The position numbers and the translations under genes are program-made. Under the pieces are notes generated by a model. It saw only the letters and a list, made by a program, of their open reading frames with translations, was not told the origin of the DNA and did no database searches. Below are positions 16,804-28,627 of a DNA stretch of 64,000 bases, in pieces; position 1 is the first letter of the stretch; each line of letters opens with the position of its first letter. The DNA is from Thalassomonas viridans (GTDB lineage: Bacteria; Pseudomonadota; Gammaproteobacteria; Enterobacterales; Alteromonadaceae): assembly GCF_000948985.2 (NCBI RefSeq), contig NZ_CP059733.1, forward strand, positions 5,456,001-5,520,000, read 5' to 3'.

Positions 16804-16836
16804 TAAAAACCCCGGCATGTGTGGCCGGGGTTTTTT
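16804..16836 (-). terminator. murA: Terminator of murA (bidirectional shape)
   Basis: AAAAACCCCGGC and GCCGGGGTTTTTT flank a 7-nt loop, giving a strong GC stem with an A-run on one side and a T-run on the other. It lies just past the murA stop codon on the minus strand. Confidence 0.85.
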
Positions 16837-16852
16837 ACCTGTTCACGAAAGC

Positions 16853-18399
<1,547 letters not shown>

Positions 18400-18408
18400 G
18401 GTTTTCTC

Positions 18409-18711
18409 CTAACACTCTCTGATGGGTAAAAAATGATCGACACCGCTGAGTTTGGCCAACTTAAGCAGATCTTCGGGCAGGTGCTTAAGCGTCACCTCTT
18501 TCCGGGCTTTTTCTGCCTGCTCAACCAAAGCGAGTAACCAGGCCAGGCCTGCGGTATCTACGCCGCTGACGGCTTTTAAGTCCAGCACGGCGTTATCATT
18601 TTTTAATAGTTTTTTAATGGTATTAGCGGCCAAAGTCGGCACCGTATGCCGGGTGAATTCCCCGGATAAAGTACCGCCTTGCGCCGATAAGGCAAATTCA
18701 ATCTGGCTCAC
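18409..18711 (-). CDS. mlaB: STAS-domain protein MlaB
   Basis: The 100-residue product is a single STAS domain, recognised by the SGVDTAGLAWLLAL segment with the conserved Asp and Thr of this family. MlaB binds the MlaF ATPase in the cytoplasm and is needed for activity of the MlaFEDB phospholipid transporter that keeps outer-membrane asymmetry. It starts 3 nt after the mlaC stop codon, so the two are translated together. Confidence 0.93.
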   Translation of the reverse strand: MSQIEFALSAQGGTLSGEFTRHTVPTLAANTIKKLLKNDNAVLDLKAVSGVDTAGLAWLLALVEQAEKARKEVTLKHLPEDLLKLAKLSGVDHFLPIREC

Positions 18712-18714
18712 AGG

Positions 18715-19386
18715 TTAACCTTGCTCTGATTTAAAGACAATATTGCGCTGGCTTTTTTCTTTCAGCATTTGCGTAACATAAGGCAGTCCTTTCTGGCGGA
18801 TCAAACTACTCAGCTCCGCCTGTTTGCTGTCGAGCAGGCTTACGCCTTCCGCCACCATATCAAAGGCTTTCCACTCGTTGGTTTTACGGCTTTTACGCAC
18901 TTTAAAGGAGATGTCTATCGGATCGCGCCCCGCTTCAAGCACCTGGGTATTAACCGCGACAATTTTCTTTTTCCCCAAAGGCTTACCCGGCTCAAACTGC
19001 ACCTTTTGCTTCTTATACAAAGTAAACACCTGGGCGTAGGACGTCACCAGGTATTCCCTGAAGGCCGGCACAAATTCCGCCCTGTCTTTCTTGCTGGTTT
19101 TGGCAAAATGCTTACCGAGCACTTTGCCTGCGGCATATTTGTAATTGATGTAGGGCATCAATTCTTCCCGCACTATTGTCTTAAGTAAATTCGGATCTTT
19201 TCTGATTTGCGGCTGCTCGTCGGCAAAACGCTTAAAAGTGATCTCAGCCACCTGCCGGATCATTTTATAGGGATCTTTTCTGTCCACCTTGGCACTGTTG
19301 GCGGAAGCGTTAAACGCCATCGCCAACGCCATTACGGACGTTGCTAATAGTGCGAAAAATTTTTTCATGTTAATCCTAGTCATCAC
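18715..19386 (-). CDS. mlaC: Periplasmic phospholipid-binding protein MlaC
   Basis: The 223-residue protein has a Sec signal peptide (about residues 1-29, MKKFFALLATSVMALAMAFN then ASA) and the MlaC/Ttg2D family body, with regions such as LMPYINYKYAAGKVLGKH and FKVRKSRKTNEWKAFDMVAEGVSL. It ferries phospholipids between the outer-membrane MlaA complex and the inner-membrane MlaFEDB. The more likely start is the internal ATG at 19368 (MKKFF..., 217 residues), since the first six residues overlap the end of mlaD and precede the signal peptide. Confidence 0.95.
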   Translation of the reverse strand: MMTRINMKKFFALLATSVMALAMAFNASANSAKVDRKDPYKMIRQVAEITFKRFADEQPQIRKDPNLLKTIVREELMPYINYKYAAGKVLGKHFAKTSKKDRAEFVPAFREYLVTSYAQVFTLYKKQKVQFEPGKPLGKKKIVAVNTQVLEAGRDPIDISFKVRKSRKTNEWKAFDMVAEGVSLLDSKQAELSSLIRQKGLPYVTQMLKEKSQRNIVFKSEQG

Positions 19387-19846
19387 TGCCCTGGCTAAAC
19401 AAGAACTGGCCGATCAGCTCTTCCAACACCAAAGCCGGCTTGGTATCTTCAATAAAATCGCCCGGCATCAGGGTTTCTACCGATTCATCCATAAAGCCCG
19501 GATGTAATCCGATAAACTGCTCGCCAAGCAAACCCGCGGTAAGGATGGAGACCGAAGTCGCTTCGGAAAAATTCTTATACTGGGCATAAATATTCAGCGT
19601 TACTACCGGCGTATAATCTTCTTCATCCAGGACGATATTACTGACCCGGCCAACAACAACACCACCTACCTTGATCGGAGAGCGTACTTTTAAGCCACCG
19701 ATATTATCAAATTTAGCGTACAGATCATATGTTTCGCCATTGCCGGAAATGCCGCTGTCCGCCACTTTTAACGACAACACCAATAAGGCTATGATCCCCA
19801 GGGCCACGAAAAAGCCCACCATTAACTCTATTTTTTTTGACACCAT
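19376..19846 (-). CDS. mlaD: MCE-domain protein MlaD
   Basis: I place the start at 19846 (MVSKKIELMVG, 156 residues), because this matches the usual MlaD N-terminus; an open frame 13 codons longer exists. One membrane helix (about residues 9-29) is followed by a single MCE domain with the typical YAKFDNIGGLKVRSPIKVGGVVVGRV sequence and LLGEQFIGL. MlaD forms a hexameric ring that conducts lipid between MlaC and MlaFE. It ends overlapping mlaC. The C-terminal tail is short compared with E. coli MlaD. Confidence 0.95.
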   Translation of the reverse strand: MVSKKIELMVGFFVALGIIALLVLSLKVADSGISGNGETYDLYAKFDNIGGLKVRSPIKVGGVVVGRVSNIVLDEEDYTPVVTLNIYAQYKNFSEATSVSILTAGLLGEQFIGLHPGFMDESVETLMPGDFIEDTKPALVLEELIGQFLFSQGSDD

Positions 19847-19927
19847 GTCATCCACCCAAAATCTACTAACAATAAAACCAAACAATATCGACTAAAGCCC
19901 CTGGTTAAAAGGGCTGAAAAACAGCGA

Positions 19928-20704
19928 CTAACCGGCGAACATTAACGCCGTCAGCACAAAATCCAATCCTAACACCACCAAAGAAGACTGCACTACGGTT
20001 GCGGTCGTCGCCCGGCTGATCCCTTCGGAGGTCGGCTCACAGCTGTAACCTTTATAAACCGCGATCCAGGTAACAACGAAAGCAAAGAACAAGCTTTTAA
20101 TAACGCCGTTTAGAATATCCCCCTGGAAATCCACCTGCGCCTGCATCACAGACCAGAAAGTGCCGCCGTCAACGCCGAGCCAGTCAACACCGACCAAATG
20201 GGCGCCTAAAATCCCCACCATAGAGAAGATCGCCGCCAGCAGCGGCAAACTGATAAAACCTGCCCAAAAACGCGGTGCTATCACCCGGCGCAGCGGATCC
20301 ACCGCCATCATTTCCAGGCTGGATAACTGCTCGGTTGCCTTCATCAGGCCAATTTCCGCGGTCAGGGCCGAACCTGCACGGCCGGCAAACAGTAAAGCGG
20401 CCACCACAGGTCCCAGCTCCCTGAGCAGGGACAGGGCCACCATAGGCCCTAAGCTTGCCTCGGCGCCATAACCCACGAGTATGGTATAGCCCTGCAAGGC
20501 CAGCACCATACCGATAAAGGTTCCGGATACTAGGACAATGATCAGCGACTGTACCCCAACGGCGTAAAGCTGGGTCAGCAGCAGCGGCAAGCCTTTCCTG
20601 ACATTCGGCCAGTGCAACAAGGCCGAGGTCAGCATGATCACCGCACGGCCTAGGCCGCTGATAAGATTAACCGTTTGTTGTCCTAAAAGATGTATTTGTT
20701 TCAT
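19928..20704 (-). CDS. mlaE: Phospholipid ABC transporter permease MlaE
   Basis: The 258-residue protein has five or six membrane helices and the MlaE-family motifs, including [26 protein letters not shown] and the later [15 protein letters not shown] region that contacts the ATPase. It forms the inner-membrane core of the MlaFEDB complex. Its start codon overlaps the mlaF stop region, so the two are coupled. About 80 nt separate it from mlaD. Confidence 0.96.
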   Translation of the reverse strand: MKQIHLLGQQTVNLISGLGRAVIMLTSALLHWPNVRKGLPLLLTQLYAVGVQSLIIVLVSGTFIGMVLALQGYTILVGYGAEASLGPMVALSLLRELGPVVAALLFAGRAGSALTAEIGLMKATEQLSSLEMMAVDPLRRVIAPRFWAGFISLPLLAAIFSMVGILGAHLVGVDWLGVDGGTFWSVMQAQVDFQGDILNGVIKSLFFAFVVTWIAVYKGYSCEPTSEGISRATTATVVQSSLVVLGLDFVLTALMFAG

Positions 20705-21513
20705 TATTTTCCTGCACCTGTGCCAATCAACTCTTCCCGGTAAGGGGCCGCGTTAAAGTGAAACGGCACAGGTCCGTCGGAGTCGCCCTTGATAAACTGG
20801 CGCACCAGCGGCGAAGTCTGCCGCTCGATTTGCTCCGGCGTACCGTGACCGATAATTTTCTTCTCGGCGATAATATAGATATAATCGGCGATACTCATCA
20901 CCTCAGGCACATCGTGGGAGACCACCACAGAAGTTAATCCCAGGGCATCCGCCAGCGAGCGGATAAGACGTACTATCACCCCCATGGAAATGGGATCCTG
21001 TCCGGCAAAAGGCTCGTCATAGAGGATAAGCTCGGGATCTAAGGCAATCGCCCGGGCCAGTGCAGCACGGCGCGCCATACCGCCGGATAATTCACTGGGT
21101 TTAAGGTGGCGGGCGCCACGCAAACCAACCGCTTCAAGCTTCATCAGCACCATTTTTTCAATCAGGGCTTCAGACAGCTTACTGTGCTCGCGGATGGGAA
21201 AGGCGATATTGTCATACACAGACATATCGCTAAACAACGCCCCGCTTTGAAACAACATGCTCATGCGTTTGCGGGTTTCATACAGGGCATTACGTGACAA
21301 ACCGGGAATATTCTGGCCGTCGAATAAAATCTTACCGCTTTGCGGTTTTAGCTGGCCGCCGATCAGGCGTAAAAGCGTGGTTTTACCTATACCACTGGGG
21401 CCCATTATCGCCGTGACTTTTCCTTTAGGGATCGACAAACTGATATCATCGTAAATGACACGTTCATCCCGCTTAAACGTGATATTTTGAATATCAACTA
21501 AAGTTTTTGGCAT
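20704..21513 (-). CDS. mlaF: Phospholipid ABC transporter ATPase MlaF
   Basis: The 269-residue ATPase contains Walker [10 protein letters not shown], signature LSGGMARR and Walker [14 protein letters not shown], with the GQDP variant typical of the MlaF/Ttg2A group. It powers lipid movement through MlaE. It is the first gene of the minus-strand operon mlaFEDCB-ibaG-murA. The 340-nt gap upstream, shared with the divergent yrbG gene, should contain its promoter. Confidence 0.97.
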   Translation of the reverse strand: MPKTLVDIQNITFKRDERVIYDDISLSIPKGKVTAIMGPSGIGKTTLLRLIGGQLKPQSGKILFDGQNIPGLSRNALYETRKRMSMLFQSGALFSDMSVYDNIAFPIREHSKLSEALIEKMVLMKLEAVGLRGARHLKPSELSGGMARRAALARAIALDPELILYDEPFAGQDPISMGVIVRLIRSLADALGLTSVVVSHDVPEVMSIADYIYIIAEKKIIGHGTPEQIERQTSPLVRQFIKGDSDGPVPFHFNAAPYREELIGTGAGK

Positions 21514-21853
21514 TTTAAGGTCTTAACATCAATGTAGGTTGAAATTTTTGCGGCATTTTACCCCAGAGTCAGAATTTGTTCATCTGCAAATCGTAATTAA
21601 ATATGTCGCTTTGATGTAAGATTTTGTTCATTTTTGTAAGTTTTACCGGCTAGGCTGCCGCCAGGGAAGTTGTTACAAAATAAAAGTCACAATTCTTGCC
21701 GTTTCAAGGTAAAATCCCCGGTCGGCGTCAAATCTTGGTTATTTTTTAACTAACAACTTTTAATAATTGTATTTTTTTGTCCTCATTCACTAATTATGCT
21801 TTTTTTTTTTACTGCAACCAGCGACAATTTAGGCTGAAATTCGGGAGTCGTAG
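21514..21853. promoter_or_regulatory. Divergent promoter region mlaF / yrbG
   Basis: This 340-nt gap has no gene and separates the two divergent envelope operons. It is AT-rich, with poly-T/A tracts around 21740-21810, as expected for promoters. I see no repeat or operator that stands out. A weak GGGAGTCGTAG precedes the yrbG ATG. Confidence 0.6.
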
Positions 21854-22840
21854 ATGTTAGTTCAAACAATTATCTTACTGGGGTCATTGGTGGCCCTGGT
21901 ATGGAGCGCGGACAAATTTGTTTTTGGCGCTTCTTCATTCGCAAGGAATCTTGGGGTCAGCCCTATGGTGATCGGCCTGACCATTGTGGCTATGGGCTCT
22001 TCCGCGCCGGAAATGATGGTGGCGGGCACCGCATCTTTTCAAGGCAACCCGGATACCGCTGTAGGTAACGCCATAGGCTCCAATATTACCAATATCGCCC
22101 TGGTGCTGGGTGTCACCGCGTTATTTCAGCCGCTGATCGTATCTTCCCTGACCATTAAACGCGAAATCCCGCTGGTTTTAATCATCACCGCCCTGGCTTA
22201 TGCCATGTTATACGACCACGAATTATCCTTCACCGAAGGACTGATTCTGATGGTAGGTTTTGCCACTTATATCATTACCCTGTTGCTGGTCACCCTGAAA
22301 AGAAGAAAAGATGAGCCGATAGATGACCCTATGATCCTTGAGGCCGAGCAGGAAGTGCCGGAAGGCGTCAGCCTGGGCAGCTCCATTTTATGGCTGACGG
22401 TGGGCATAATCGTGCTGCCGTTAAGCGCCAATTTCCTGGTGGACTCTTCGGTCTTTATCGCCAAGGCTTTCGGCATCAGCGACCTGGTGATCGGCTTGAC
22501 CATTATTGCCATAGGCACCAGCTTGCCTGAACTGGCCGCCAGCATCATGAGCCTGATCAAAAAAGAAGACGACCTGGCGCTGGGCAATATTATCGGCTCC
22601 AATATCTTTAATATCCTGGCGGTGTTATCCCTGCCGGGACTGATTGCTCCGGGGATGATCGATGGCCATGCCGCCACCCGGGATGCCCCCTATATGTTAG
22701 GGGTGACCCTGCTGCTGATCCTGTTGTGCTTTAGCCGTCAACGGGGCGCCTTCCGGGTAGGCCGGATGAAAGGCGGCATCTTGCTGGGCTGTTTTGTCGC
22801 CTATCAGTACATACTTTTTAGCCAGTTAAGCCATTCGTAA
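21854..22840 (+). CDS. yrbG: Calcium/sodium antiporter (YrbG type)
   Basis: The 328-residue inner-membrane protein has about ten helices in two inverted halves, each with the Na/Ca exchanger alpha repeat: GLTIVAMGSSAPEMMVA (residues about 43-59) and GLTIIAIGTSLPELAASI (about 213-230), followed by GNAIGSNITNIAL and GNIIGSNIFNILA. The acidic residues in PEM and PEL bind cations. It should exchange calcium for sodium or protons. It heads the plus-strand envelope operon, with kdsD starting 5 nt after its stop. Confidence 0.96.
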   Translation: MLVQTIILLGSLVALVWSADKFVFGASSFARNLGVSPMVIGLTIVAMGSSAPEMMVAGTASFQGNPDTAVGNAIGSNITNIALVLGVTALFQPLIVSSLTIKREIPLVLIITALAYAMLYDHELSFTEGLILMVGFATYIITLLLVTLKRRKDEPIDDPMILEAEQEVPEGVSLGSSILWLTVGIIVLPLSANFLVDSSVFIAKAFGISDLVIGLTIIAIGTSLPELAASIMSLIKKEDDLALGNIIGSNIFNILAVLSLPGLIAPGMIDGHAATRDAPYMLGVTLLLILLCFSRQRGAFRVGRMKGGILLGCFVAYQYILFSQLSHS

Positions 22841-22845
22841 GCGCC

Positions 22846-23811
22846 ATGAAAGACTTTAAGCAATTAGCCAGAACTGTCCTGAAAATCGAGCAACAAGCCG
22901 TTGCCGAGCTGGATCAATATATCGACGACAGCTTTGAAAGCGCATGCCAGCTGATGTACCACTGCAAAGGCCGGGTGATAGTGATCGGCATGGGCAAATC
23001 CGGCCATATCGGCGGTAAAATTGCCGCCACTCTGGCCAGCACCGGCACTCCGTCCTTTTTTGTCCACCCGGGGGAAGCCAGCCATGGCGACCTGGGCATG
23101 ATCACCAGTGACGATGTTGTGCTCTGCATCTCCAACTCTGGAGAAACCAGTGAAGTCCTGTCAATTATCCCGGTGATTAAGCGCATCGGCAGCAAACTTA
23201 TCGCCATGACCGGCGAACCTTTATCGACCCTGGCGAAACTTGCCGATACCCATGTCTGTATCAAGGTTTCCCAGGAAGCCTGCCCGCTGGGGTTGGCGCC
23301 TACTTCCAGCACCACGGCAACCCTGGTTATGGGAGATGCCCTGGCGGTTGCCCTGCTGAACGCCCGCGGCTTTACCGCAGATGATTTTGCCCTGTCCCAT
23401 CCCGGCGGCAGCCTGGGCAAACGCCTGCTGCTGCGCCTGACGGATATCATGCACAGGGACGAACGCCTGCCGGTAGTAAGCAATAAAGCTTTTATTAAAG
23501 ACGCCCTGGTGGAGATGTCCCTAAAAGGCCTGGGCATGACCGCGGTCACCGACGAGCAGGGCCAATTGGCGGGGGTCTTTACCGATGGCGATCTCAGGCG
23601 CATACTGGACGATAAAATCGATATACATCAGGATAATATCGCCTCGGTTATGACAGTTTCGCCGACCACGGCCCATGGCGACATGCTGGCGGCAGAAGCG
23701 CTGAAGATAATGGAAGATAAAAAAATCAACGGCCTGATCATCATAGACGAAAACAATGTGCCGGTTGGCGCCATGAATATGCATGACCTGCTAAAATCTG
23801 GAGTGCTGTAA
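22846..23811 (+). CDS. kdsD: D-arabinose 5-phosphate isomerase
   Basis: The 321-residue protein has an N-terminal SIS domain (GMGKSGHIGGKIAATLASTGTPSFF, residues about 49-74) and two C-terminal CBS domains. The length and order match KdsD/KpsF/GutQ. It converts ribulose 5-phosphate to arabinose 5-phosphate, the first step to Kdo for lipopolysaccharide. The stop codon overlaps the kdsC start (TAATG). Confidence 0.97.
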   Translation: MKDFKQLARTVLKIEQQAVAELDQYIDDSFESACQLMYHCKGRVIVIGMGKSGHIGGKIAATLASTGTPSFFVHPGEASHGDLGMITSDDVVLCISNSGETSEVLSIIPVIKRIGSKLIAMTGEPLSTLAKLADTHVCIKVSQEACPLGLAPTSSTTATLVMGDALAVALLNARGFTADDFALSHPGGSLGKRLLLRLTDIMHRDERLPVVSNKAFIKDALVEMSLKGLGMTAVTDEQGQLAGVFTDGDLRRILDDKIDIHQDNIASVMTVSPTTAHGDMLAAEALKIMEDKKINGLIIIDENNVPVGAMNMHDLLKSGVL

Positions 23812-24356
23812 TGAATACCTTATACGGCCAGGTAAACAAGGAAATCCTGGAAAAAGCCAGCCAAATCAAATTACTGGTCTGTGATGTCGACGGGGTCTTT
23901 TCCGACGGCCGCATCTACCTCGGCAACGACGGCGAAGAACTTAAGGCCTTTCACACCAAAGACGGTTTCGGCATCAAGGCACTGGGGGCCAGCGGCGTCG
24001 ACATTGCCATCATCACCGGGCGGCGTTCCAATATCGTTACCCAGCGCATGCAGGCGCTTAATGTCAGGCACATTATCCAGGGGGAAGAAGATAAGTTTCC
24101 CGCGTTGCAGGCCCTGGCCGGGCAACAGGAGCTGGCCCTGGACGAAATCGCCTACATAGGCGACGATATTCCGGATCTGGCCTGCATCTCGAATGTCGGC
24201 CTGGGGATCGCGGTACTCGACGCCCACCCGAGCGTACTCCGGGGCGCGGACTATACCACCTTTACCCGCGGCGGTTTTGGCGCGGTACGTGAAGTCTGCG
24301 ACCTTATCATGTTAAGCCAGGGCACCCTTGCCGGGGCAAAAGGTGCCAGTGTATGA
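23811..24356 (+). CDS. kdsC: 3-deoxy-D-manno-octulosonate 8-phosphate phosphatase
   Basis: The 181-residue HAD-family phosphatase shows the nucleophile motif DVDGVFSDG (first Asp near residue 25), the motif II Thr in IITGRRS and the motif IV IGDDIPDLACI. It removes phosphate from Kdo 8-phosphate in the cytoplasm. The length is that of the capless KdsC family. It overlaps kdsD at its start and lptC at its end. Confidence 0.97.
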   Translation: MNTLYGQVNKEILEKASQIKLLVCDVDGVFSDGRIYLGNDGEELKAFHTKDGFGIKALGASGVDIAIITGRRSNIVTQRMQALNVRHIIQGEEDKFPALQALAGQQELALDEIAYIGDDIPDLACISNVGLGIAVLDAHPSVLRGADYTTFTRGGFGAVREVCDLIMLSQGTLAGAKGASV

Positions 24357-24919
24357 GCCGACTATCGGTTTGGGCCCTGATTTTTTTCTTAGGCAGCGTC
24401 CTGGTGTATGGCGTGGCCGAGTGGCGCTCGTCCCTGACGGAACAAACCGATGCCATCGACAGCGAATTGATCCCGGATTTTATCGCCGAAGCGCTGAAAA
24501 GCGATATCTATGATGTTTCCGGCAAACTGTCCCATAAAATCGATGCCCAGCGGATGGAGCATTATGCCAGCCTGGAATTCACCCATTTTGAATTCCCCAA
24601 CTATACCTTATATCCAAAAAATGAATCCGCCCCCTGGAAAGTCAGCGCCAATGAAGCCACCTTGTATAATAACAATAGGGTTATGCTGGAAAATCGGGTA
24701 CGCTTGTTGGCTACAGCACCACAAAGCCTGGTAAAAGAGATTCATTGTAAATATTTAGAATTGGATTTAAATACGAACATCATCAGCTCAGATCAAACGG
24801 TAGTGATTAAAGGAAAAGACTTCACTATGCACGGTTCAGGGCTGATAATTGACCTAAACACCAAACAGATGACACTTACGGAACATGTCCAGACCATTTA
24901 TGAAAAATCTAGCCGCTAG
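24353..24919 (+). CDS. lptC: LPS export ABC transporter component LptC
   Basis: The 188-residue bitopic protein has one N-terminal helix (about residues 4-22) and a periplasmic beta-jellyroll domain. It links LptBFG to LptA in the lipopolysaccharide bridge. The sequence is divergent, as usual for LptC, but position between kdsC and lptA and the AWKVSANEATLYNNN region support the call. It overlaps kdsC by 4 nt, and the lptA start lies inside its last codons. Confidence 0.93.
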   Translation: MSRLSVWALIFFLGSVLVYGVAEWRSSLTEQTDAIDSELIPDFIAEALKSDIYDVSGKLSHKIDAQRMEHYASLEFTHFEFPNYTLYPKNESAPWKVSANEATLYNNNRVMLENRVRLLATAPQSLVKEIHCKYLELDLNTNIISSDQTVVIKGKDFTMHGSGLIIDLNTKQMTLTEHVQTIYEKSSR

Positions 24920-25409
24920 TTTGCTGCTGCTCACTTCGGTGATAGCAGCGCCAGTTAACGCCGCCAAAGCGGATTTCGAGCAGAGGATCAAAATCGACTC
25001 TGACCGCCAGGCCGCCGATTTAAAAAACAAAATCGCCAGCTACCTGGATAATGTTAAGATCACTCAGGGATCTTTGGTGATCAATGCCGATATCGTCCAG
25101 GTTTTCGGTGAAAAAGACAGCGATGTTAAGGTCTACCTGGCCAAAGGCAACCCCGCCACCTTCGAACAGTTGCTCGACGACGGCAACATGATCAATTTGC
25201 AGGCGGATGAAATCAGGTATGAGCCCGGCAAGAATATGATCACTATCTCAGGCCATGCCCTGCTGCGCCAGCAAGACAGCCAGGTCAGCGGTTCCCGGAT
25301 CACCTACAATACCCTGACAGAGCAGCTCAGCGCAGAGAGCGATAAAAATGAGCGCGTAACCACTATCTTAGAGCCCGAAATCAAAGACAAAAACAAAGAT
25401 CAAAATTAA
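24900..25409 (+). CDS. lptA: LPS transport periplasmic protein LptA
   Basis: I place the start at the ATG at 24900 (MKNLAASLLLL, 169 residues), which gives a proper signal peptide (cleavage near VNA, about residue 22); a longer frame begins at 24885. The rest is an LptA beta-jellyroll with IDSDRQAADLKNKIASYLDNV and ADEIRYEPGKNMITISGHA. LptA builds the periplasmic bridge for lipopolysaccharide from LptC to LptD. It overlaps the end of lptC and ends 3 nt before lptB. Confidence 0.95.
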   Translation: MKNLAASLLLLTSVIAAPVNAAKADFEQRIKIDSDRQAADLKNKIASYLDNVKITQGSLVINADIVQVFGEKDSDVKVYLAKGNPATFEQLLDDGNMINLQADEIRYEPGKNMITISGHALLRQQDSQVSGSRITYNTLTEQLSAESDKNERVTTILEPEIKDKNKDQN

Positions 25410-25412
25410 GCT

Positions 25413-26144
25413 ATGAGCAAAGCAACCTTAGTCGCAGAAGGACTGGCAAAAGCCTATAAAGGCCGTAAAGTAGTGAAAAATGTCAGCCTGCAGGTCTCTT
25501 CCGGGCAAATTGTCGGTTTACTCGGCCCCAATGGCGCCGGTAAAACCACCTCGTTTTATATGATAGTGGGTCTGGTAACTAATGACAGCGGCAATATCAC
25601 CCTCAACGGCGAAGATCTGACGTTAGCCCCCATGCACGAGCGGGCACGCAAAGGCATAGGTTATCTGCCGCAGGAAGCCTCTATTTTCAGAAAGTTATCT
25701 GTTTATGACAATATTATGGCGATACTGCAAACCCAGAAGCACCTGAATGCGGTGGAAAGGGAACAGAAGCTGGAACATTTGCTAGAAGAATTTAACATCA
25801 GCCATATCAAGGACAATACCGGCATGAGCCTGTCCGGCGGCGAGCGCCGCCGGGTGGAAATTGCCCGGGCACTGGCGGCGGATCCGAAATTTATTTTGCT
25901 GGATGAACCCTTCGCCGGAGTTGACCCTATTTCTGTAGGTGATATAAAGAAGATAATAATACATTTGAAACAGCGCGGCATTGGCATATTAATTACCGAT
26001 CACAATGTCAGGGAAACCCTGGATGTATGTGAGCATGCTTATATCGTCAGCCACGGAGAATTGATCGCACAAGGGAATGCAGATCAAATACTTGCAAATC
26101 AGCAGGTAAGAGATGTATACCTAGGGGAGCAATTCACGCTATAG
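25413..26144 (+). CDS. lptB: LPS export ABC transporter ATPase LptB
   Basis: The 243-residue ATPase has Walker [10 protein letters not shown], signature [15 protein letters not shown], Walker [14 protein letters not shown] and the switch His in [10 protein letters not shown]. It is the standard length for LptB, which powers LPS extraction with LptF and LptG (not in this window). It is followed by a 186-nt gap before rpoN, which probably holds the rpoN promoter. Confidence 0.98.
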   Translation: MSKATLVAEGLAKAYKGRKVVKNVSLQVSSGQIVGLLGPNGAGKTTSFYMIVGLVTNDSGNITLNGEDLTLAPMHERARKGIGYLPQEASIFRKLSVYDNIMAILQTQKHLNAVEREQKLEHLLEEFNISHIKDNTGMSLSGGERRRVEIARALAADPKFILLDEPFAGVDPISVGDIKKIIIHLKQRGIGILITDHNVRETLDVCEHAYIVSHGELIAQGNADQILANQQVRDVYLGEQFTL

Positions 26145-26330
26145 TTAGGTATACGTTATGCCGCTATTTAGTGATGCCGCTAAATGAGTTAACAGACTAT
26201 TTAATGAAACGTTATCCCTTCGTTAGGGATTAGCCGGTATAAAAACCGCTAACAGCTATGAAATCAATGACTTTCTAGCAATACATGATACAAACGTTTG
26301 ATTAAAACAACAGGAAGATAAAAGACGTAG

Positions 26331-27851
26331 ATGCGCCCTACACTTCAGCTCCGAATCGGACAACAATTAACCATGACGCCTCAGTTGCAGCAGGCGATTA
26401 AGCTGTTGCAACTGTCAACCCTAGATCTTCAACAGGAAATTCAGGAAGCGCTGGAAAGCAACCCCCTGCTTGAAGTCGAAGAAGCCCAGGTCGCGGAAAA
26501 AACCGACTCTTCCAACGACCTTGAAGAAGCCTATTCGGCAACGACCCAGACCGAAACCAGTGCCGCAACAGAGCAGACACCCAGCGATGGCAGCGAAGAA
26601 GCAAGCCCGACTATTGATGAAATCAGCACCACGGAAGCCCTGGAAAAATCCGATATTCCCGATGAACTGAACATGGATACCACCTGGGAAGAAAGCTTCA
26701 GCGCCGGTGTTTCCGGTCCTGTCAGCAGCGCGCCCTCGGAAGACTTTACCTACCAGGGGGAAACCACGGATTCCATCCAGGATCATCTACGCTGGCAGAT
26801 GGATTTAACGCCGTTCTCACCCACAGATGAAGCCATAGCCACCGCCATCATAGACGCCATAGACGACAGCGGCTACCTTACCGTCAGCGCCGAAGACGTG
26901 CTGGAAAGCATCGGCCTGGAAGAAGTCGAAATGGATGAAGTGGAAGCGGTATTAAAACGCATCAACATGTTTGATCCCATAGGGGTCGGCGCCCGCTCTA
27001 TCTCGGAATGCCTGCAAATCCAGCTGAACCAGTTCGATAAAACCACCCCCTGGCTGGAAGAAAGTAAACTTATCGTACGCGACTATATCGACTTGTTGGG
27101 CAACCGAGATTACCGCCAGATCATGCGCAAAACCCGGTTGAAAGAAGACCAGTTAAGGGAAGTTATCCGCTTAATCCAGTCCCTCAACCCCCGTCCCGGT
27201 GATGCCATCATCCAGGGAGACGATCAGTACGTGATCCCGGATGTCTCGGTTGAGAAGAAAAATGGCCGCTGGGTGGTAGAGCTGAACCCGGATACCGCGC
27301 CTAAACTGTCCATCAACCAGCAATATGCGGCCCTGTCCCGCACCATGAAGTCATCCAATGACAATCAGTTTATCCGCTCGAACCTGCAGGAAGCCAAGTG
27401 GTTTATCAAAAGCCTGGAAAGCCGCAACGATACCCTGCTTAAGGTTTCTAACTGTATAGTACAAAGGCAGCAGGGCTTTTTCGAATACGGGCCTGAAGCC
27501 ATGCGTCCTATGGTATTAAACGATATTGCCGAAGCGGTGGAAATGCATGAATCCACCATTTCCCGGGTGACCACGCAAAAATATATGCACACCCCGAGAG
27601 GCATTTTTGAACTGAAATTTTTCTTTTCCAGCCATGTTAGTACAGAAAACGGAGGTGAATGTTCATCAACCGCCATCAGGGCGTTGATCAAAAAAATCGT
27701 ATCTGCCGAAGTTCCTTCTAAGCCGTTGAGTGACAGCAAGATAGCCGAACTATTGGCAGAACAGGGCATTAACGTTGCCCGGCGGACCATAGCCAAATAT
27801 CGCGAATCTTTGTCTATTCCACCGTCGAATCAACGTAAAAGTTTACTTTAA
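26331..27851 (+). CDS. rpoN: RNA polymerase sigma-54 factor
   Basis: The 506-residue protein has the Gln-rich region I ([31 protein letters not shown]), an acidic region II of about 100 residues, the core-binding domain and the C-terminal RpoN box ([12 protein letters not shown]). It directs transcription from -24/-12 promoters with enhancer-binding proteins. The downstream order hpf-ptsN-rapZ-npr is the classic rpoN cluster. Acidic region II is longer than in E. coli. Confidence 0.98.
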   Translation: MRPTLQLRIGQQLTMTPQLQQAIKLLQLSTLDLQQEIQEALESNPLLEVEEAQVAEKTDSSNDLEEAYSATTQTETSAATEQTPSDGSEEASPTIDEISTTEALEKSDIPDELNMDTTWEESFSAGVSGPVSSAPSEDFTYQGETTDSIQDHLRWQMDLTPFSPTDEAIATAIIDAIDDSGYLTVSAEDVLESIGLEEVEMDEVEAVLKRINMFDPIGVGARSISECLQIQLNQFDKTTPWLEESKLIVRDYIDLLGNRDYRQIMRKTRLKEDQLREVIRLIQSLNPRPGDAIIQGDDQYVIPDVSVEKKNGRWVVELNPDTAPKLSINQQYAALSRTMKSSNDNQFIRSNLQEAKWFIKSLESRNDTLLKVSNCIVQRQQGFFEYGPEAMRPMVLNDIAEAVEMHESTISRVTTQKYMHTPRGIFELKFFFSSHVSTENGGECSSTAIRALIKKIVSAEVPSKPLSDSKIAELLAEQGINVARRTIAKYRESLSIPPSNQRKSLL

Positions 27852-27878
27852 ATAACATCATCTATAAGGATAAAGCTT

Positions 27879-28166
27879 ATGCAAATTAATCTTTCAGGCC
27901 ACCATGTAGAAGTTACCACCTCATTACGTGATTACGTTAATACTAAGTTTGCAAAGCTGGAACGACATTTTGACAACATCAACAATGTCTATGTCGTTTT
28001 AACCGTTGAAAAGTTAAACCAAACGGCGGAAGCCACCATTCACCTTAACGGCGGCGAAGTTCACGCTTCTTCCCAGCACGGTGACATGTACGCCGCTATC
28101 GACACCCTGGTTGACAAGCTGGATCGTCAGGTTCTCAAACACAAAGGTAAAATGACCCACCACTAA
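27879..28166 (+). CDS. hpf: Ribosome hibernation promoting factor (short form)
   Basis: The 95-residue protein is the short HPF/YhbH type (MQINLSGHHVEVTTSLRDYVNTKF start, then the beta-alpha-beta-beta-beta-alpha core). It binds the 30S decoding region and promotes 100S ribosome dimers in stationary phase. It sits 27 nt after rpoN with an AAGGATAAAG ribosome-binding site. Confidence 0.96.
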   Translation: MQINLSGHHVEVTTSLRDYVNTKFAKLERHFDNINNVYVVLTVEKLNQTAEATIHLNGGEVHASSQHGDMYAAIDTLVDKLDRQVLKHKGKMTHH

Positions 28167-28171
28167 GCATT

Positions 28172-28624
28172 ATGAAGTTGCAAAATATCCTCACCCTGGA
28201 CTGCACCCTGTGTGCAGTCCCTGCTGGCAGTAAAAAACGCATTTTGGAAAAAATCTCAGCCGTTGCCGCCGTTAAAATGACGGATTTCAGCCAGTATGAA
28301 TTATTGGAAAGCCTGATGAACCGGGAAAAAATGGGCAGCACCGGCATAGGCAACGGCATCGCCATCCCCCATGGCCGCCTGGTCAACGCCAAGCAGCCGG
28401 TTGCCGTGCTGTTAACCACGCAGGAGCCGATCCCCTTTGATGCCATAGACAACCGCCCGGTTGATATTTTTATCGCCTTATTTGTCCCGGAAGACTGCTG
28501 TAAAGATCATTTAAGCACCCTGCAAAGTATCGCCAAGCTATTCAGCAACAAGCAAACCACCAAACAAGTACGGAAATGCCAAAGCGATGCAGAGCTTTTT
28601 GAACTTGTCAGTCAAATGGACTAA
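28172..28624 (+). CDS. ptsN: PTS IIA-like nitrogen-regulatory protein PtsN
   Basis: The 150-residue EIIA domain has its phosphorylation site at His67 in the GNGIAIPHGRL motif. It takes phosphate from NPr and regulates potassium and nitrogen-related functions. It lies 5 nt after hpf and 3 nt before rapZ. Confidence 0.96.
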   Translation: MKLQNILTLDCTLCAVPAGSKKRILEKISAVAAVKMTDFSQYELLESLMNREKMGSTGIGNGIAIPHGRLVNAKQPVAVLLTTQEPIPFDAIDNRPVDIFIALFVPEDCCKDHLSTLQSIAKLFSNKQTTKQVRKCQSDAELFELVSQMD

Positions 28625-28627
28625 TCC

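Noticed and set aside
26145..26330. Small gene between lptB and rpoN
   Set aside because: There are only short frames without ribosome-binding sites. The gap is best read as the rpoN promoter region.
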